A stretch of DNA of 64,000 nucleotides from Pseudomonas frederiksbergensis (GTDB taxonomy: Bacteria > Pseudomonadota > Gammaproteobacteria > Pseudomonadales > Pseudomonadaceae): assembly GCF_003732275.1 (NCBI RefSeq), contig NZ_MOBM01000012.1, positions 434,001-498,000 on the forward strand, read 5' to 3'. The translations under genes and the position numbers were made by a program. Position 1 is the stretch's first letter. Each line of letters begins with the position of its first letter. Under the pieces are notes generated by a model. It had not been told where the DNA came from, did no database searches, and saw only the letters and a list, made by a program, of their open reading frames with translations. Positions 62,249 through 64,000 of this stretch are shown here, piece by piece.

Positions 62249-64000
62249 CACCATTGCCTCTTTCAGCGGCTATTACTTGGCCGGCAGCCTCTGCGACGAC
62301 GGCCATTGCTTGGACAGCTACCTGCGCATCGACGACCGGAGCGCCAACGGCTAACCACCGCAATCCTTCTGCGATATATCGAGGCACCGCCCAATTCGTA
62401 TCCTCAATCGCATATTTCAGAGCGAACTCAGATTTTTTCTGATCAGCCGCATGCCCATAAGCCAAAAACGCTGCATCACCTTGGCCTAAATCAAATCGGC
62501 CCAGATTTGCCAGAATGAAGGCGTCCTCAAAACTCCTGCCCGATGGTCCATCGGCCACCTCAGGTACCTGGTACGCCAGACGCCTAGCTCCCTTCGTCTT
62601 CTCCGCCGACGTTTTTGCAAGCAGTTGCGTCGGAGAGATGTTGGGTTCAAACCAGTCCTTGAGGCATCCATTGCTGGTGAACTGACCTTCTGCTACGGGA
62701 CAAGCTTTTCGTTTGTTGTCCGCGTTTGGCTTAACGGAATCGATATCCGTCACAATCAGGGTACGCAGCTCCAAGAAGGAGAGAAGGTCGTGAAACCGGT
62801 GCGCATACGCCCCACCAACTTCCATCACAGTCACGTATTGACTCGCAAGCTTGGGCTCGCCGACCGCGGCTGCGTCAGTTTTGGCAATCATGGTCGGCAG
62901 AAGCAGACGCTCAGATGTGCCTTCAATCAAGATTGCCTTGTCTGCAAAGAACAGATCACAGCGCGTGAGCGTGAGGTACTGGTACAGAAAATCTCTATCC
63001 GGCAGGGACACGCCACCCATCCCCTGCCTGAGGTCCTTGATTTTGGACTGCCGGATACCGTGCTCATCGGCCGCTGACAAGAAGTAACGCATGGTTTCAA
63101 AGCGCGCCTCGTTGGCCATATGCGGAGAGTGAGTGGAAATCACAAACTGCACTGGCCATGGCCGACTGTCGTTCAGCTGCTTCTCAAACTCCCCTTTGAT
63201 CAGATGGAGCTGACGGATGAAGACTTCCTGCATCTGGGGATGCAAGTGTGCTTCAGGCTCTTCGATGAAAATGAGGTGGACACTTGCCGCTGCTGGCGTT
63301 GCCTGGAACTCCCTGAAAAATTTCAGCAACTGAAGAAGGATGTATACCAGGTTGCGGACGCCTAAACCGTTGTAGCTCTCCGGCAAAGTCAGTCCATTTA
63401 CGCCCCGATACCTAACCTGCGTATGGTCTTTAAGCAGCCGCTCGACATCAAAGGTCGTGACGGTAGTAAGGCCGGGATCATCGAGCCCCGGGTATCCAAA
63501 CAGCTCGAATGTCGGGAGTAGGGATGTCAGGCCGGCATTGAAGCCGTCATGAAGATCCTTCTGAATTTTTTCAACGGCACCGTGAAGTTGTTCAGCGGTT
63601 GTGCGCTTTTGAGGATCAGTCGGATCCGTCAAGGCCGACTGGAAAAGCACCTCAACCACTTTGCCAAGAACATCGCGTTCCCGATGGGTGTCATCGTCCA
63701 GTCCGCGTTGCGCATTGATGAATCCTCCGCGGATCAGGGTGGTGAGAGATCTGAGTTCAAGATCCTTTCGATTCGTGGGGTCGTTAGGGTCGACAGCTTC
63801 AAGTCGAGCCTCGTAAGACGATGCTAGGCGTACCTTGATCAGGTTAAAAAACGCAGATCGCTCAAATTGTTCATCTCCGGGCAGCGGAATTACCTCGAAC
63901 AATGAATCCAAAGCTGTAGGCTTCGGCCCATACGTGAGGACGATGCGCGCACACGAACAATCTGGATCAAGATCCACAATGCACTCGCTGAGCGAACCCA
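62241..64000 (-). CDS. OLD-family ATP-dependent nuclease of a Gabija-like system (GajA type), 5' end outside window
   Basis: At least 586 residues; the frame is open to the right edge, so the start and Walker A are missing. Visible parts: the signature-like SYNGLGVRNLVYILLQL, Walker B HLIFIEEPEAHLHPQMQ, H-loop QFVISTHSPH, then a TOPRIM domain with DKAILIEGTSERLLLP (Glu) and TLIVTDIDSVKP (Asp-x-Asp). This is the class 2 OLD architecture that pairs with UvrD-like helicases. The internal GTG at 63977 is not a start. Cleavage of invading DNA is inferred from the family. Confidence 0.82.
   Translation of the reverse strand, partial: GSLSECIVDLDPDCSCARIVLTYGPKPTALDSLFEVIPLPGDEQFERSAFFNLIKVRLASSYEARLEAVDPNDPTNRKDLELRSLTTLIRGGFINAQRGLDDDTHRERDVLGKVVEVLFQSALTDPTDPQKRTTAEQLHGAVEKIQKDLHDGFNAGLTSLLPTFELFGYPGLDDPGLTTVTTFDVERLLKDHTQVRYRGVNGLTLPESYNGLGVRNLVYILLQLLKFFREFQATPAAASVHLIFIEEPEAHLHPQMQEVFIRQLHLIKGEFEKQLNDSRPWPVQFVISTHSPHMANEARFETMRYFLSAADEHGIRQSKIKDLRQGMGGVSLPDRDFLYQYLTLTRCDLFFADKAILIEGTSERLLLPTMIAKTDAAAVGEPKLASQYVTVMEVGGAYAHRFHDLLSFLELRTLIVTDIDSVKPNADNKRKACPVAEGQFTSNGCLKDWFEPNISPTQLLAKTSAEKTKGARRLAYQVPEVADGPSGRSFEDAFILANLGRFDLGQGDAAFLAYGHAADQKKSEFALKYAIEDTNWAVPRYIAEGLRWLAVGAPVVDAQVAVQAMAVVAEAAGQVIAAERGNGDA

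Larger units (their letters stand above)
48481..64000. mobile_element. Integrated recombinase-trio element with defence-type cargo (right end outside window)
   Basis: From just beyond the DUF4350 stop the gene content changes: three overlapping tyrosine-recombinase genes and a small HTH gene, then AT-richer cargo genes. The interrupted operon position at 48477-48480 fixes the left boundary closely; no right end or direct repeat is seen, so the element is at least 15.5 kb. The recombinase gene set is of the same general kind as described recombinase-trio (RIT, GMT) and Tn554-like elements; which one it belongs to needs homology data. Confidence 0.8.

Overview
The window is a Pseudomonas chromosome segment, most likely of the P. 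fluorescens group. The evidence is the gene order sdaA-gcvT, nadA, tRNA-Lys, queC-queE, the Tol-Pal block, ruvABC, yebC, aspS, slyX and an OprD-type porin, together with MvaT, two families of paired palindromic repeats, and GC-rich coding with long antisense shadow frames. About 48.5 kb is core genome. The last 15.5 kb is an integrated mobile element that runs off the right edge.

Core, 1-20 kb: the end of the serine/glycine catabolic operon (sdaA, gcvT); a cold-shock gene with a long leader; an RDD membrane protein; NAD synthesis (nadA); tRNA-Lys; queuosine precursor genes (queE, queC); the envelope-spanning Tol-Pal operon (ybgC-tolQRAB-pal-cpoB); the Holliday-junction genes ruvC, ruvA, ruvB; yebC; aspS; an FmdB-type zinc ribbon; a ribbon-helix-helix protein; a membrane-anchored cold-shock-domain protein; slyX and a HIT protein.

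Core, 20-48.5 kb: a porin preceded by a possible small RNA; an MscS channel; YajQ; a PanE-like reductase; a hybrid-free PAS histidine kinase; a PduO-type adenosyltransferase; a Nudix-ThiE fusion with a glutathione transferase; argJ; secA; a DciA-like protein; a HerA-like ATPase; an amino-acid chemoreceptor of the PctA type; a three-gene envelope cluster (glycosyltransferase, DUF2334 deacetylase, flippase-like protein); purU; mvaT; sbcB; and the RDD-SpoIIM-DUF4129-DUF4350 membrane operon.

Mobile element, about 48.48 kb to beyond 64 kb: it begins just after the DUF4350 stop codon, where a MoxR-type ATPase gene would be expected. It opens with three overlapping tyrosine-recombinase genes and a small HTH/coiled-coil gene. 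Its cargo looks like anti-phage or DNA-surveillance functions: a DUF6088 (AbiEi-like) protein without its usual partner; a 1331-residue SMC/Rad50-like ATPase whose C-terminus carries two LexA/S24-like domains; a frameshifted gene of unknown function; and a UvrD-like helicase with an OLD-family ATPase/TOPRIM nuclease, which together resemble a Gabija system. The SMC-S24 fusion is the most unusual object in the window.
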